Source of the DNA: Bacteroidota bacterium
Lineage (GTDB): Bacteria; Bacteroidota; Ignavibacteria; UBA10030; BY39
Reading direction: 5' to 3'
DNA length: 59,708 nt
NCBI GenBank assembly: GCA_030017895.1
Contig: JASEGV010000008.1
Coordinates: 1-59,708 of the forward strand
Shown here: positions 18,001-26,828 of the stretch, one piece after another
Numbering within the stretch: the stretch's first letter is position 1
How the letters are laid out: each line of letters opens with the position of its first letter
Notes under the pieces: generated by a model
Seen by the model: the letters and a program-made list of their open reading frames with translations, nothing else
What the model was told of the DNA's origin: nothing
Database searches by the model: none
Position numbers and translations under genes: made by a program

Positions 18001-18343
18001 GAAACAACGCGCTACTGAACGTGAACAGTTATCTTCACTCACTCATGCTCAGAGATATGTAATCAGAGAATTACGGGTAATGTTCCAACTATCCGATGAT
18101 GAAGAAACGAAAGCTCAGATAAATATTCTCGACAAAGCCTTCAGGAAATCACAAACAGTTGCTGTACAGAGGGAATTAAATCTTCTACGTAGAAATGGAA
18201 TAATTGGAAAACCATTACTAAAATCTCTCACAAGAATATATCACCAGCATAAGGTTCAACAAAGGATTGAATTGATTGAGCAAAGTTCTAATCCAAGCGA
18301 AGATATACCGAGGATTGTTTGCAGTGAGGGATTGTGTAGTTGA
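15026..18343 (+). CDS. PLD-nuclease/SNF2-helicase fusion, predicted defence protein
   Basis: This 1105-residue protein starts with a phospholipase-D-type domain (HxKx4D motif HAKAYIFD near 145, then VGSSNLTLSG) and continues as an SNF2-family ATPase: VVGLGKS (about 291), DESH (about 368), LTATP, ATDVLSEGLNLQDC and QRFGRIDRIGS (about 800). A charged C-terminal region follows. Such proteins sit beside adenine methyltransferases in restriction-like loci. Here the partner methyltransferase is dead and an AbiE pair lies directly upstream (32-base gap). It lacks the DUF1998 domain of DISARM helicases. I cannot place it in a named system. Confidence 0.85.
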   Translation: MPQHDIIDNRSEKLIEHILRILPSSERAKFAVGYFFLSGFEPLRKQLNEVGEIRLLIGNTTNYQTLEQLSEGYKRLELVEEAEKHVKFLKRADEKRNMNVTAENIKDAVSLMDQTDEQEELVATVASLIKQKKLKVKVFTRGRLHAKAYIFDYKQDGRYEKGIAIVGSSNLTLSGISHNTELNVVVHGKDNHTDLSRWFDDLWNESKDFDEALMNELKASWALAPVRPYDIYMKTLYELVRDRLEEGEAADILWDDEITTKLADFQRVAVKQAVQLIREYSGCFVSDVVGLGKSFIGAAIVKHFERTDHIRPLIICPATLVEMWEGYNETYQLNARVLSMGMLRESEEQGRNILLDDVKYRDRDFILIDESHNFRHHTTQKYEILQAYLSAGRKRCVFLTATPRNKAVTDVYNQIKLFHPDDKTDLPIDPQDLKKYFGLIEKGEKRLQDLLVHILIRRTRNHILKWYGFDSQTHQPIDPNRFEEYRSGKRRAYVMVGGRHQFFPKRELETIEYSIEKTYNGLYQRLRGYLGRPKSQRKINTSKELIYARYSLWDYVVSEKQKKQPYIDLHRAGANLFGLMRTLLFKRFESSVYAFRETLKRMIRIHEAFLKSLDKGIVPAGDEAQAILYESDNYEEADLYDALTAASEKYKIEDFNKDKLIRDVKHDLGFLQEMLDHVKDITPEKDAKLQTLLKWLRKDALSKGKLIIFTQFADTARYLFENLNPGSKEKDIEVIYSGDKSKAKVVGRFAPKANPDYKFSKGEMEIRLLVATDVLSEGLNLQDCDKMINYDLHWNPVRLIQRFGRIDRIGSESEVVWGYNFLPETELERTLGLHATLHNRIQEIHDTIGEDAQILDKTELLNEEAMYAIYEKKTDQLNLFEEEGEVSIDLNEAEEIMRQLRKENFTEFERIEQLRDGVRASKTSKADGTFVFCKSGSYKQLFLTDSTGNIISRDIPKILGLLKSGDREPGKPLSKNHNKTVMRVKKAFDEEVKQRATEREQLSSLTHAQRYVIRELRVMFQLSDDEETKAQINILDKAFRKSQTVAVQRELNLLRRNGIIGKPLLKSLTRIYHQHKVQQRIELIEQSSNPSEDIPRIVCSEGLCS

Positions 18344-18520
18344 ATACCCGCTAAAGAACAACAACCCTACAAGAATAAACACTGGTATCAAAAACGGCAA
18401 TGAATATTTTTCTTATAGATCTTTATATGAGGCAACGATTATCTTTCCCTTAGATTTTTGATGAGTCAAAACAACTTCTTGCTTGTCTTGATTACATTCC
18501 TTATTTTATGTAAAATTAAA

Positions 18521-21403
18521 ATGTTTAAAAATAACAACAATATCAGGCCGAAAACACGTGAACGATTATTTCTATTAGACGGTAGCGCCCTCGCTTACCG
18601 TGCTTACTATTCTTTCATCTCACGACCTCTGATAACATCAAAAGGCGAACATACTAGTGCAGTTTACGGTTTTGTAAACGCTTTGATGAAAATATTAGAC
18701 GAGGAAAAACCCGACCACATCGCGGTCGTGTTTGATAGACCGGAGCCAACGTTCCGCCATAAAATGTACGAGCCATATAAAGCCACCCGGCAAAAAATGC
18801 CCGAAGATATGGCTTCACAATTTGCACGACTACGAGAAGTTGTAGAAGCTTTCAACGTTCCGATACTTGAAATGGCAGGTTACGAAGCTGACGATATTAT
18901 GGGAACACTCGCACACAAAGCCGAGAAGGAAAGCATTGAAACCTATTTAGTAACAAGTGATAAAGACTTTATGCAGTTAATCTCTCCACTGACAAAAATT
19001 TATAGACCTGGCAAGAGCGGCGACGAGTGGGAAATAATCGATTTTGAACACGTGGAAGAAAAGTTCGGTGTTACTCCCGATAAAGTTGTGGAAGTATTAG
19101 GACTGACGGGTGATAAATCGGATAACGTCCCTGGCGTGCCGGGTATTGGCGAGATGACTGCAATCCCGCTTGTTCGTGAATATGGTACGATTGAAAATAT
19201 TTTGGAGAACATAGACAAGATTTCAAAGCCGGCACTTCAACAGAAATTAAGAGAGAATAAAGAAATAGCCCTCCTATCCAAAACACTTGTTACCATTGAT
19301 ACGAATGTCCCCATTGCTGTGGATATTCATAACCTCAAGGCTCAAAAAAAAAATATCGCTAAACTTACAGAGCTTTTTACCGAATTAGAGTTTAAATACC
19401 TCATCCGTAAACTTACATCAATAAAATCGGAAACCTTACGAACATTACCAACGGAAGAGGAAATTACAAAAGCTATCACAGATATTACAACAGACCAACA
19501 TCAATATCATATTATCACAACAGATAAGGAACTAAAAGATTTAGTACAAAAGTTAAAAGCTTCAAAATATTTTGTATTCGATACAGAAACCACAAGCACA
19601 AATCCTTTGATAGCAGAGTTAGTCGGCTTATCGTTTTCTATGAAACCAAGCGAAGCGTACTACATCCCAATAAAAAGCGACAATATTGAGAAGGACAATG
19701 TCATCTTAAATAACACTGTTTTTCAAAAATCTCTTTTCGATGATCATCCGAGAACAAATCCGAAATCCCAAATCCGAAATCCGAAATCCGATCTTATCGG
19801 TTTTGATTTTTCCAAAATCCTAAATTTACTTTCTCCTATTTTTTCAAATGAATCAATTTCTAAATGCGGGCAGAATATTAAGTATGATCTGATTGTACTC
19901 AAACAGAATGGACTTGAAACTGCAGGAACTTGTTTTGATACAATGATCGCAAACTACATTCTTCGCCCCGATGGGCGACACAATTTAGATTCTATGGCGT
20001 TAGAACATTTGAACTATAAAACCATTACGTTCGAAGAATTAGTCGGAAAAGAAAAAGATATCAGGCAGATCGACGTCGAGAAAATTGCTGAATACTCGGC
20101 AGAAGATGCAGATATTACATTTAGACTTTATGAAATCTTAAACAAGAAACTTCAAGATGATAACTTATTAAAAATTTCGAACGATATCGAATTCCCATTA
20201 ATTGAAGTTCTTACCGAAATGGAATTCGCGGGGGTAAAATTAGATACTCCATTTCTGAAATTACTTTCAAAAGAACTTGAGGGAATATTAGAAAAAACCA
20301 TAGAAGATATTTATCATCTCGCAGGAAAGAAGTTTAATATTAATTCCACGCAGCAACTCGGAATAATTTTGTTCGAAGATTTAAAACTTCCTACAGGTCG
20401 AAAAACTAAAACCGGTTTTTCAACAGACGTCGGTGTTTTGGAAAGTCTTAAACATCAACATCCGATAGTCGATAAATTGTTGGAATACCGAACAGTATCG
20501 AAAATTAAATCAACTTATGTGGATGCTCTGCCGGAATTGATAAATCAGAAATCGGGACGCCTACACACATCATTCAATCAAACAATCACTACCACAGGGC
20601 GCTTATCGAGCAGCAATCCGAATCTGCAAAATATTCCTATACGCAGCGAGCTAGGGCGCGAAATTCGCAAAGCATTCATCCCGCAAGACGATAAGTGGAC
20701 AATTTTATCGGCAGACTACTCGCAGATAGAGTTACGAATAATGGCACATATCTCGAACGATCCCGGATTAACTGAAGCTTTCAATGCGGGAGAAGATATC
20801 CACGCATCGACGGCTGCAAAAATATTTGGCTATGAATTAAACGATTTTAAATTGTTACCGAAAGAAACTAAACAAGAGATGCGGCGAAAAGCAAAAGAGG
20901 TGAATTTCGGAATTATGTACGGACTCGGATATTTTGGATTAGCAAACAGGTTGGATATTCCGAAAGAGGAAGCACGTGCTATTATTGCAAAATATCACAA
21001 ACGTTTCCCGAATGTAAAACTTTATATGGAAGAAACTATTAATAAAGCTAAACGCGATGGTTATGTTGAAACCTTATTGGGCAGGCGTCGTTATCTTCCC
21101 GACATAAAAAGCCGCAATCAAAATATCAGAAACAACGCTGAGCGGCAGGCAATCAATATGCCTATTCAGGGAACTGCGGCGGATATGATTAAGTTAGCAA
21201 TGATTAGAATCCATCGCAAAATATCAAACCAAAAAATCAGAATGTTACTACAAGTTCACGATGAGCTTGTTTTCGAAGTGAAAAATAGTTTTGTGGAAAA
21301 TGCTAAAATATTGATTGTGGAAGAAATGAAAAATGCACTCCCGCTGAATGTCCCATTAGAAATTGAAGTGGGATTCGGGAAGAACTGGTTCGAAGCACAC
21401 TAA
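18521..21403 (+). CDS. polA: DNA polymerase I
   Basis: The 960-residue protein has all three domains. The N-terminal 5'-3' exonuclease starts LFLLDGSALAYRAYYSF. The proofreading domain keeps its acidic sites (FVFDTETT, GQNIKYDLI, YSAEDADIT). The polymerase domain has DYSQIELRIMAHIS, RRKAKEVNFGIMYG and LLQVHDELVFEV. Start 18521 is chosen because the longer frame adds a hydrophobic stretch foreign to PolA. A 35-bp run of five AAATCCG-type heptamers (19756-19790) lies in frame between proofreading motifs and adds a loop rich in N, P, K and S. Confidence 0.96.
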   Translation: MFKNNNNIRPKTRERLFLLDGSALAYRAYYSFISRPLITSKGEHTSAVYGFVNALMKILDEEKPDHIAVVFDRPEPTFRHKMYEPYKATRQKMPEDMASQFARLREVVEAFNVPILEMAGYEADDIMGTLAHKAEKESIETYLVTSDKDFMQLISPLTKIYRPGKSGDEWEIIDFEHVEEKFGVTPDKVVEVLGLTGDKSDNVPGVPGIGEMTAIPLVREYGTIENILENIDKISKPALQQKLRENKEIALLSKTLVTIDTNVPIAVDIHNLKAQKKNIAKLTELFTELEFKYLIRKLTSIKSETLRTLPTEEEITKAITDITTDQHQYHIITTDKELKDLVQKLKASKYFVFDTETTSTNPLIAELVGLSFSMKPSEAYYIPIKSDNIEKDNVILNNTVFQKSLFDDHPRTNPKSQIRNPKSDLIGFDFSKILNLLSPIFSNESISKCGQNIKYDLIVLKQNGLETAGTCFDTMIANYILRPDGRHNLDSMALEHLNYKTITFEELVGKEKDIRQIDVEKIAEYSAEDADITFRLYEILNKKLQDDNLLKISNDIEFPLIEVLTEMEFAGVKLDTPFLKLLSKELEGILEKTIEDIYHLAGKKFNINSTQQLGIILFEDLKLPTGRKTKTGFSTDVGVLESLKHQHPIVDKLLEYRTVSKIKSTYVDALPELINQKSGRLHTSFNQTITTTGRLSSSNPNLQNIPIRSELGREIRKAFIPQDDKWTILSADYSQIELRIMAHISNDPGLTEAFNAGEDIHASTAAKIFGYELNDFKLLPKETKQEMRRKAKEVNFGIMYGLGYFGLANRLDIPKEEARAIIAKYHKRFPNVKLYMEETINKAKRDGYVETLLGRRRYLPDIKSRNQNIRNNAERQAINMPIQGTAADMIKLAMIRIHRKISNQKIRMLLQVHDELVFEVKNSFVENAKILIVEEMKNALPLNVPLEIEVGFGKNWFEAH
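19756..19790. repeat. Heptamer array C inside polA (AAATCCG, 5 units)
   Basis: Five exact-phase 7-bp units: AAATCCG, AAATCCC, AAATCCG, AAATCCG, AAATCCG. It is translated as part of the 3'-5' exonuclease domain, near residues 412-424, in a region where family members vary in length. Confidence 0.85.
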
Positions 21404-21413
21404 TATACTTTTC

Positions 21414-21929
21414 TTAAACATCTAATCGTTTCTGTTTGCGTTTAAGAATTAATCCCGCACCTAATATTATCAATATTATGGGCCAATAATTTTTTATGTA
21501 ATACAAAACATCCCACCGGTTCAAATATCCGATTTCAGCAAGAATTAATAAACCGCCGATTACAAAAAAGATGATTGATAAAATAAAGGAACTATATTCC
21601 CTGAAATTATTTACAAACATCATTAGAAAAGCGAAACCGAATATTATAAATACCGCGGGTAAAAATATACGATGGGGCATTTCGATTAAGTTAAATGAAT
21701 GAATAATAAAAGAAATTCCGGTTAAAAACAGCGCAGTTCCCCAAAATACTTTACCGTTGCTGTTAGTTGCGAAACCCCGTATAGTTATAATAAATCCCCA
21801 TAAAGCAAGTGCAATCCAAATAATTTGATAGAATCGGATATTAATTAAACCGGTTTGATGAATGAGTAAAGCAACACCCAAAAAGATTAGAATTATTCCA
21901 TTCCAAGGATATTTATTTTGATGACCCAT
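21414..21929 (-). CDS. DUF5668/LiaF-like multi-helix membrane protein
   Basis: A 171-residue protein with about six hydrophobic helices in pairs (GIILIFLGVALLIHQTGL, FWGTALFLTGISFIIH, WPIILIILGAGLILK). This resembles the small membrane domain (DUF5668) seen in LiaF-type stress proteins. It follows the PspC gene by 11 bases on the same strand, so it probably belongs to a membrane-stress pair. No catalytic residues are visible. It ends 10 bases from the polA stop in a tail-to-tail arrangement. Confidence 0.7.
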   Translation of the reverse strand: MGHQNKYPWNGIILIFLGVALLIHQTGLINIRFYQIIWIALALWGFIITIRGFATNSNGKVFWGTALFLTGISFIIHSFNLIEMPHRIFLPAVFIIFGFAFLMMFVNNFREYSSFILSIIFFVIGGLLILAEIGYLNRWDVLYYIKNYWPIILIILGAGLILKRKQKRLDV

Positions 21930-21940
21930 TTTTATTTTCC

Positions 21941-22615
21941 TTATTTATTTTTTCCATGAGGCATTGCGATTGCAAGAACAATATACAATAAAATACCTAA
22001 TCCAAATGAGCTTAGAGTTAATAACACAAATATGAGTCGAACGATTGTAGGATCGATATCAAGGTATTCAGCTAATCCGCCACAAACGCCCGCAATCTTT
22101 TTATTTTCTATTGAACGTCGAAGAATTTTTGAAGCAGGACGGGGTGTTTCTTGCTGCGACTCAATTACAGGTTCAGTTGAAGGTTGAGTTAAAGGTTTTT
22201 CCGGAGTTCTGAAATAATTCATAACTAACATTACGCCGATAACAATTATTATCAATGGAACAATTATTTTCCAATCAAATATATCCCAAAATTCAAACCA
22301 GTGGAATAATGGTAGCAACTCCATATTTGAAAGCAATAACAAAGCTCCGATAAAGATAAGAATAATCCCCCAAACTTGAGCGGAGCTTTTTTTGACTGGC
22401 ACTCCTGTATGGCAGGGGTTTAAAGGCATCATTATCCACGCTACTATATAAATAATTATTCCCGACCCACCAAGAAACAATAAAATTAATAAAAGTAAAC
22501 GAATTATCAGCGGGTCAACATCTAAATATTCTCCTATACCACCGCAAACACCGGCAATCCAACGGTTTTGCATCGACCGATGCAAACGCTTTACTCCTTT
22601 TGTACCATTTTCCAT
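21941..22615 (-). CDS. Membrane protein with two PspC domains
   Basis: The 224-residue protein has two copies of the PspC domain: residues 9-65 (RSMQNRWIAGVCGGIGEYLD, then a helix) and the last 60 residues (RSIENKKIAGVCGGLAEYLD). Between them lie two further hydrophobic helices. PspC takes part in the phage-shock response to membrane damage. Duplication of the domain in one chain is less common than a single copy. It is probably co-transcribed with the DUF5668-like gene. Confidence 0.88.
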   Translation of the reverse strand: MENGTKGVKRLHRSMQNRWIAGVCGGIGEYLDVDPLIIRLLLLILLFLGGSGIIIYIVAWIMMPLNPCHTGVPVKKSSAQVWGIILIFIGALLLLSNMELLPLFHWFEFWDIFDWKIIVPLIIIVIGVMLVMNYFRTPEKPLTQPSTEPVIESQQETPRPASKILRRSIENKKIAGVCGGLAEYLDIDPTIVRLIFVLLTLSSFGLGILLYIVLAIAMPHGKNK

Positions 22616-22678
22616 AATCAGTCCTTGATAATTAATTTATAAAACTTACGCAGCATTAGTTTTATTGTTTCAAATAAA

Positions 22679-22709
22679 AAGCCACAACTTAAGAACTAAG
22701 CTATGGCTT
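22679..22709. terminator. Hairpin between frr and the PspC gene
   Basis: AAGCCA (22679) pairs with TGGCTT (22704) around an AT-rich loop containing a second small pairing. It sits just after the frr stop on the minus strand and may end the translation operon. Confidence 0.45.
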
Positions 22710-22733
22710 GATAATTAGCATATAGAGTTTAAT

Positions 22734-23291
22734 TTAAACTTCCATAATTTCTTTTTCTTTGTGTGTAACGAGTGAGTCAATTTCTTTAATATGTTTATCG
22801 ATGAGTTTTTGGACATCATCTTCTCCCCTTTTTCTTTCATCTTCAGAAAAATGTTCTTCTTTCTCAGATTTTTTCAGATGTTCAATCGCATCACGCCGGA
22901 CGTTTCGGAGGGAAATTTTTCCATCTTCAGCAAATTTTTTGATTAATTTTACAAGCTCTTTACGGCGTTCTTCGTTTAACGGTGGAACAGGCAAGCGAAT
23001 TACAGTTCCATCGTTTGCAGGATTCAATCCGATATTTGCAGCGAGAATTGCTTTCTCGATAGGACCAATCATCCCTTTGTCCCACGGAGTTACAGTTATC
23101 ATTCGGATATCCGGAGTACCAACAGTGCCAACTTGATTAAGAGGCATTAAAGAACCAAAATAATCTATTTTGATCCCGTCGAGCAGAGTTGTAGTAGCTT
23201 TACCGGTGCGGATTTTTATAAATTCCTGCCTTACAACTTCTACGGCTTTTTTCATTTTGTTTTCGGTTTCCCGTAAAATATCTTTAACCAT
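22734..23291 (-). CDS. frr: Ribosome recycling factor
   Basis: The 185-residue protein has the standard length and hallmark segments: VRQEFIKIRTGKATTTLLDGI near the N-terminus, IRLPVPPLNEERRKELVKLI in the middle, and VRRDAIEHLKKSEKE near the end. With EF-G it splits the post-termination ribosome. It is the last gene of rplM-rpsI-rpsB-tsf-pyrH-frr, 29 bases after pyrH. Confidence 0.97.
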   Translation of the reverse strand: MVKDILRETENKMKKAVEVVRQEFIKIRTGKATTTLLDGIKIDYFGSLMPLNQVGTVGTPDIRMITVTPWDKGMIGPIEKAILAANIGLNPANDGTVIRLPVPPLNEERRKELVKLIKKFAEDGKISLRNVRRDAIEHLKKSEKEEHFSEDERKRGEDDVQKLIDKHIKEIDSLVTHKEKEIMEV

Positions 23292-23320
23292 TTTTACTCC
23301 AAAATTTGTTCGACAATATT

Positions 23321-24046
23321 TTATATAGATTCAATTTTAACATTCTGAACCAGAGTACCAATATTTTCACCCATTAAAAGTTTTTTTAAATTTCCCGGTG
23401 TGTTCATATCAAAAACAATTATTGGAAGTTTATTTTCCCGACATAGTGTTATCGCTGTTAAATCCATAACTTTCAAGTCTTTATTTAAAATATCTAAATA
23501 TGAAATATTTTGAAATTTAATAGCGTTCGGATTTAATTCAGGGTCAGAATCATAAACACCTTGAACGCGCGTGCCTTTCAATATTACATCGGCTTGTATT
23601 TCGATTGCTCTTAAAGCTGCGGCAGTATCGGTTGTGAAATACGGGTTTCCTGTCCCGGCGCCAAAAATCACAACTCTTCCCTTTTCAAGATGCCTGATTG
23701 CCCGCCTGCGGATGAAGGATTCGGCGATTTGCTCCATCTTAATGGCGCTTAATAATCGTGTATAAATTCCTATATGTTCGAGGGCACTTTGTAGTGCTAA
23801 CGAATTTATAATAGTAGCTAACATCCCCATCTGATCGCCTGTTACTTTATCGATACCATCCGATGAATTTCCGACACCGCGATAAATATTACCACCACCG
23901 ATGACTATTCCTATTTCGACATCTAAATCTCTAACACTTTTAATTTCTTCTGCATACTTTTGCAAAACCTCGGCATCAATTCCAAATTCTTTTTTTCCCA
24001 TCAACGATTCGCCGCTCAACTTTAAAAGAATGCGTTTGTATTTCAT
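23321..24046 (-). CDS. pyrH: Uridylate kinase
   Basis: The 241-residue protein is a bacterial UMP kinase of the amino-acid-kinase fold, making UDP from UMP. Seen: [13 protein letters not shown] at the N-terminus, [28 protein letters not shown] and [20 protein letters not shown]. It is the usual neighbour of tsf and frr. A terminator-like hairpin lies between it and tsf, so it may be partly expressed on its own. Confidence 0.97.
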   Translation of the reverse strand: MKYKRILLKLSGESLMGKKEFGIDAEVLQKYAEEIKSVRDLDVEIGIVIGGGNIYRGVGNSSDGIDKVTGDQMGMLATIINSLALQSALEHIGIYTRLLSAIKMEQIAESFIRRRAIRHLEKGRVVIFGAGTGNPYFTTDTAAALRAIEIQADVILKGTRVQGVYDSDPELNPNAIKFQNISYLDILNKDLKVMDLTAITLCRENKLPIIVFDMNTPGNLKKLLMGENIGTLVQNVKIESI

Positions 24047-24085
24047 TATTTCTTTCCTTGATTGTATATATAATTAAAAGTTAAA

Positions 24086-24111
24086 AAAAATCCGCTTGTT
24101 AGCGGATTTTT
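24086..24111 (-). terminator. Intrinsic terminator after tsf
   Basis: A symmetrical hairpin with stem AAAATCCGCT/AGCGGATTTT and a 4-base loop lies 8 bases after the tsf stop. It has A and T runs on both sides, so it is strong on either strand. Confidence 0.8.
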
Positions 24112-24118
24112 AAGTTTA

Positions 24119-24964
24119 TTATTTTTCTTCACCAAGTTGAAATCTTTCGAAAGACTTTATCGTCAAACCGGAACTACTTTCTGTCAGAACATCTTTAATA
24201 GTTTTGCTTGAGTCTTTAATAAATACCTGTTCGGACAAGCAAACATCCTGATAATATTTTTCTAACTTACCGTTGGCAATCCGTTCAATTATCTGATCGG
24301 GTTTCCCTTCGTTGCGGGCTTGCGTGCGGTAAATCTCGAGTTCACGTTGAATAACATCGTGCGATACCTGATCACGCGAAATATACAACGGGTTCATCGC
24401 GGCAATTTGCATTGCAATATCGCGTCCAATTTGGAGTGCATTGCCGGGGGTACTTGACAATTCAATAAGAACTCCGATTTTATTTCCCATGTGCGTATAA
24501 GATGCAATAAAACCGTTTTCTGTTTGATGCATTTTGTAACGACGAATTTCGATACGTTCACCAATTTTAGCCATCATATCGTTTAAATGCTGGGAAATAG
24601 CTTTTCCTGAATCGTCGGTTACATCTAGAAGTTGTTCAAGAGAAACAGGCTTTTTAGATGAGATGATATTTGCAGCCAATTCTGAGAAGGTAACAAAATC
24701 ATTCCCTCGTGCAACAAAATCGGTTTCACAATTTATCTCTACAATAATTCCGAAATCGTTTTTTCCATTAACGCGTGTAACAATTGTTCCTTCTTTGGCA
24801 GCTTTGTCGGCGCGCTTTTGTGCTGTAGCCGCACCTTTTTTTCTGAGATATTCAATAGCTTTATCTAAATCGCCGGTTGTTTCTTCGAGAGCCTTTTTAC
24901 AATCCATCATTCCGGCTCCGGTTTTATCTCTTAATAATTTAACAAGTTCACTAGTTATTGCCAT
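24119..24964 (-). CDS. tsf: Elongation factor Ts
   Basis: The 281-residue guanine exchange factor for EF-Tu. The N-terminal UBA-like domain reads LVKLLRDKTGAGMMDCKKAL, followed by AIEYLRKKGAATAQKRA and the exchange motif ETDFVARGNDF. The rest is the normal dimerisation core. It lies 6 bases after rpsB on the same strand. Confidence 0.97.
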   Translation of the reverse strand: MAITSELVKLLRDKTGAGMMDCKKALEETTGDLDKAIEYLRKKGAATAQKRADKAAKEGTIVTRVNGKNDFGIIVEINCETDFVARGNDFVTFSELAANIISSKKPVSLEQLLDVTDDSGKAISQHLNDMMAKIGERIEIRRYKMHQTENGFIASYTHMGNKIGVLIELSSTPGNALQIGRDIAMQIAAMNPLYISRDQVSHDVIQRELEIYRTQARNEGKPDQIIERIANGKLEKYYQDVCLSEQVFIKDSSKTIKDVLTESSSGLTIKSFERFQLGEEK

Positions 24965-24970
24965 TATCGT

Positions 24971-25705
24971 TTATCCTTCTTTTCCTGTTGCGTTTGTATC
25001 GGCGCCTTCAGACTGTGCAGATATCATTTCTTTCCCCTCATTAACAGCATCAGCCATAACTTTTGTAATTAATTGAACCGATTTAATTGCATCGTCATTT
25101 GCTGGAATCGGATAATCAATCAGAGTTGGATCGACGTTGGTATCAACCATAGCAAAAACCGGAATGCGTAAACGTTTCGCTTCAGCAATTGCGATGGCTT
25201 CTTTTTTAATATCAACAACAAAAAGAGCTCCCGGTAAGCGTGACATATTTGCAACACCAGAAAGAACTTTTTGTAATTTCTCTTTTTCGCGGTCGATGAA
25301 TAAAATTTCTTTCTTAGTAATTTTATCGAACGTACCGTCTGTTTCCATTTTTTCAATATTATTGAGGCGTTTTACGCTTTTGCGGATGGTAGTAAAATTA
25401 GTCAACATTCCGCCGAGCCATCTTTCTGAAGCATGAAACTGACCGCATCTGTCGGCTTCTTCACGAATCACAGTTTTGGCTTGTTTTTTTGTTCCGACAA
25501 ACAAAACACGTTTCCCTTCGGAAACTAATTTTGCGAGTGCATTACCTGCCTGATCTATTAATTGTTGTGATTTTTTCAAATCGATTATATGAATCCCGTT
25601 CCGTTCCATAAAAATGAAAGGTTTCATTTTGGGATTCCATCGGTGGGTCAAATGCCCGAAATGGGCTCCTGCATTAAGCAGGTCAGTTAATTCTACACGA
25701 GGCAT
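24971..25705 (-). CDS. rpsB: 30S ribosomal protein S2
   Basis: From the ATG at 25705 the protein has 244 residues and starts [20 protein letters not shown], the usual S2 beginning after a short lead. [39 protein letters not shown] and [16 protein letters not shown] are family hallmarks. The longer frame to 25774 adds 23 residues with no family likeness. It has a 120-base gap from rpsI. Confidence 0.97.
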   Translation of the reverse strand: MPRVELTDLLNAGAHFGHLTHRWNPKMKPFIFMERNGIHIIDLKKSQQLIDQAGNALAKLVSEGKRVLFVGTKKQAKTVIREEADRCGQFHASERWLGGMLTNFTTIRKSVKRLNNIEKMETDGTFDKITKKEILFIDREKEKLQKVLSGVANMSRLPGALFVVDIKKEAIAIAEAKRLRIPVFAMVDTNVDPTLIDYPIPANDDAIKSVQLITKVMADAVNEGKEMISAQSEGADTNATGKEG

Positions 25706-25825
25706 AAAATTATTACTCCTTTTTATTTTTGTTATACTTCTACCGGCTTCAACTTTTTCAGAGATTCCGCTCATATCGGGCGGGACACAGTCTAAAAAAT
25801 CCGACGGTATGCTTGATTTAAAAAA

Positions 25826-26212
25826 TTAACGTTTCGAGAACTGGAAGCGCTTGCGTGCTTTTTTCTGTCCATACTTTTTACGTTCCACCATACGGGGATC
25901 ACGAGAAAGCAGTCCGGCAGTCCTGAGCGGTATCCTGTTTTCTTCATTCAACTCGAGTAACGCACGAGCTACGCTTAGTTTTAAAGCGCCCGCTTGTCCA
26001 CTCACACCGCCACCTTGTACCGTTGCTCGGATATCGTATTTCCCGCCGCTCTCAGTTACTTCGAATGGCAATAAAATATCGCGACGATGAGTATCGACTG
26101 GAAAAAATTTTTCCATGGGTTTGTTGTTTACTAAAAATTCGCCTGTGCCCGATTTTAGTACAACCCGTGCAACTGCGTTTTTTCTTCTTCCTACTGTTAT
26201 GATGTTTTGCAT
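25826..26212 (-). CDS. rpsI: 30S ribosomal protein S9
   Basis: The 128-residue protein shows GRRKNAVARVVLKSGTGEF at the start, GGGVSGQAGALKLSVARALL in the middle, and the basic tail RKKYGQKKARKRFQFSKR that reaches the decoding site tRNA. It follows rplM by 10 bases, the universal L13-S9 pairing. Confidence 0.98.
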   Translation of the reverse strand: MQNIITVGRRKNAVARVVLKSGTGEFLVNNKPMEKFFPVDTHRRDILLPFEVTESGGKYDIRATVQGGGVSGQAGALKLSVARALLELNEENRIPLRTAGLLSRDPRMVERKKYGQKKARKRFQFSKR

Positions 26213-26222
26213 CTATAATTCC

Positions 26223-26666
26223 TTATATATCCAATTTTTCTGGGGTTTGTGCTGAATGGGGATGATTAGGTCCTACATACACTTTTAGTTTTGATGCTAC
26301 CCTTTTACCTAACCTGTTATGGGGAATCATTCCTTTTACAGCATGATAAATTACTTTTTCGGGTTTGGTTTTCATCATATCTTTGAAATCCTCAAAGATT
26401 GCTCCGCCCGGATATCCGGTATAATGAAAATACTTTTTTAATTCCGGTCGCCGACCAGTTAATTTAATTTTATCGGCATTCACCACAATTACAAAATCGC
26501 CAACATCTGAATTGGGTGTAAAAGTAGGGCGGTGTTTCCCACGTAAGATATGGGCAACCTTACTTGCCAAGCGTCCTAATGTTTTTCCGTCTGCATCCAC
26601 AAGGAACCATTTTTTGTTCATTTCTTCACTTGTAAAGAAATGTGTTAATTTTTCATTTAGTGCCAC
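26223..26666 (-). CDS. rplM: 50S ribosomal protein L13
   Basis: The 147-residue protein has WFLVDADGKTLGRLASKVA, the signature GDFVIVVNADKIKLTGRR, and GMIPHNRLGKRVASKLKVY. The start is a GTG with GGAG at good spacing. It leads the operon, and a near-consensus promoter lies about 55 bases upstream. Confidence 0.97.
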   Translation of the reverse strand: MALNEKLTHFFTSEEMNKKWFLVDADGKTLGRLASKVAHILRGKHRPTFTPNSDVGDFVIVVNADKIKLTGRRPELKKYFHYTGYPGGAIFEDFKDMMKTKPEKVIYHAVKGMIPHNRLGKRVASKLKVYVGPNHPHSAQTPEKLDI

Positions 26667-26721
26667 TATAAAATCTCCATATTATGTGCTGATTTAAGCA
26701 TTATTGATTTAAAAGCTATCA

Positions 26722-26750
26722 AATTTACCAAATATTTCTGTAATAGTCAA
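26722..26750 (-). promoter_or_regulatory. Promoter of the rplM operon
   Basis: Minus-strand TTGACT (26745-26750), 17-base spacer, TAAATT (26722-26727), then a leader of about 50 bases to the rplM GTG. The strong match fits a highly expressed ribosomal operon. Confidence 0.6.
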
Positions 26751-26828
26751 CAAATTTGAAAAACAATATTACTTGATAATGATTTTATTATTACATAAAT
26801 TGGCATTGCATTAATAATTGTTTTAACT

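Noticed and set aside
15026-18343. DISARM or BREX assignment for the helicase locus
   Set aside because: No DUF1998 helicase, DrmB-like protein, PglZ or BrxL-like gene is present; only the generic methyltransferase and PLD-SNF2 elements are seen.
18344-18461. Small ORF between the helicase and polA
   Set aside because: Most of it overlaps the helicase end in another frame; no start signal or recognisable sequence in the remainder.
18488-18516. TTGATT-17-TAAAAT as the polA promoter
   Set aside because: Transcription would start at or after the chosen ATG (18521), so the promoter and start do not fit together unless the message is leaderless.
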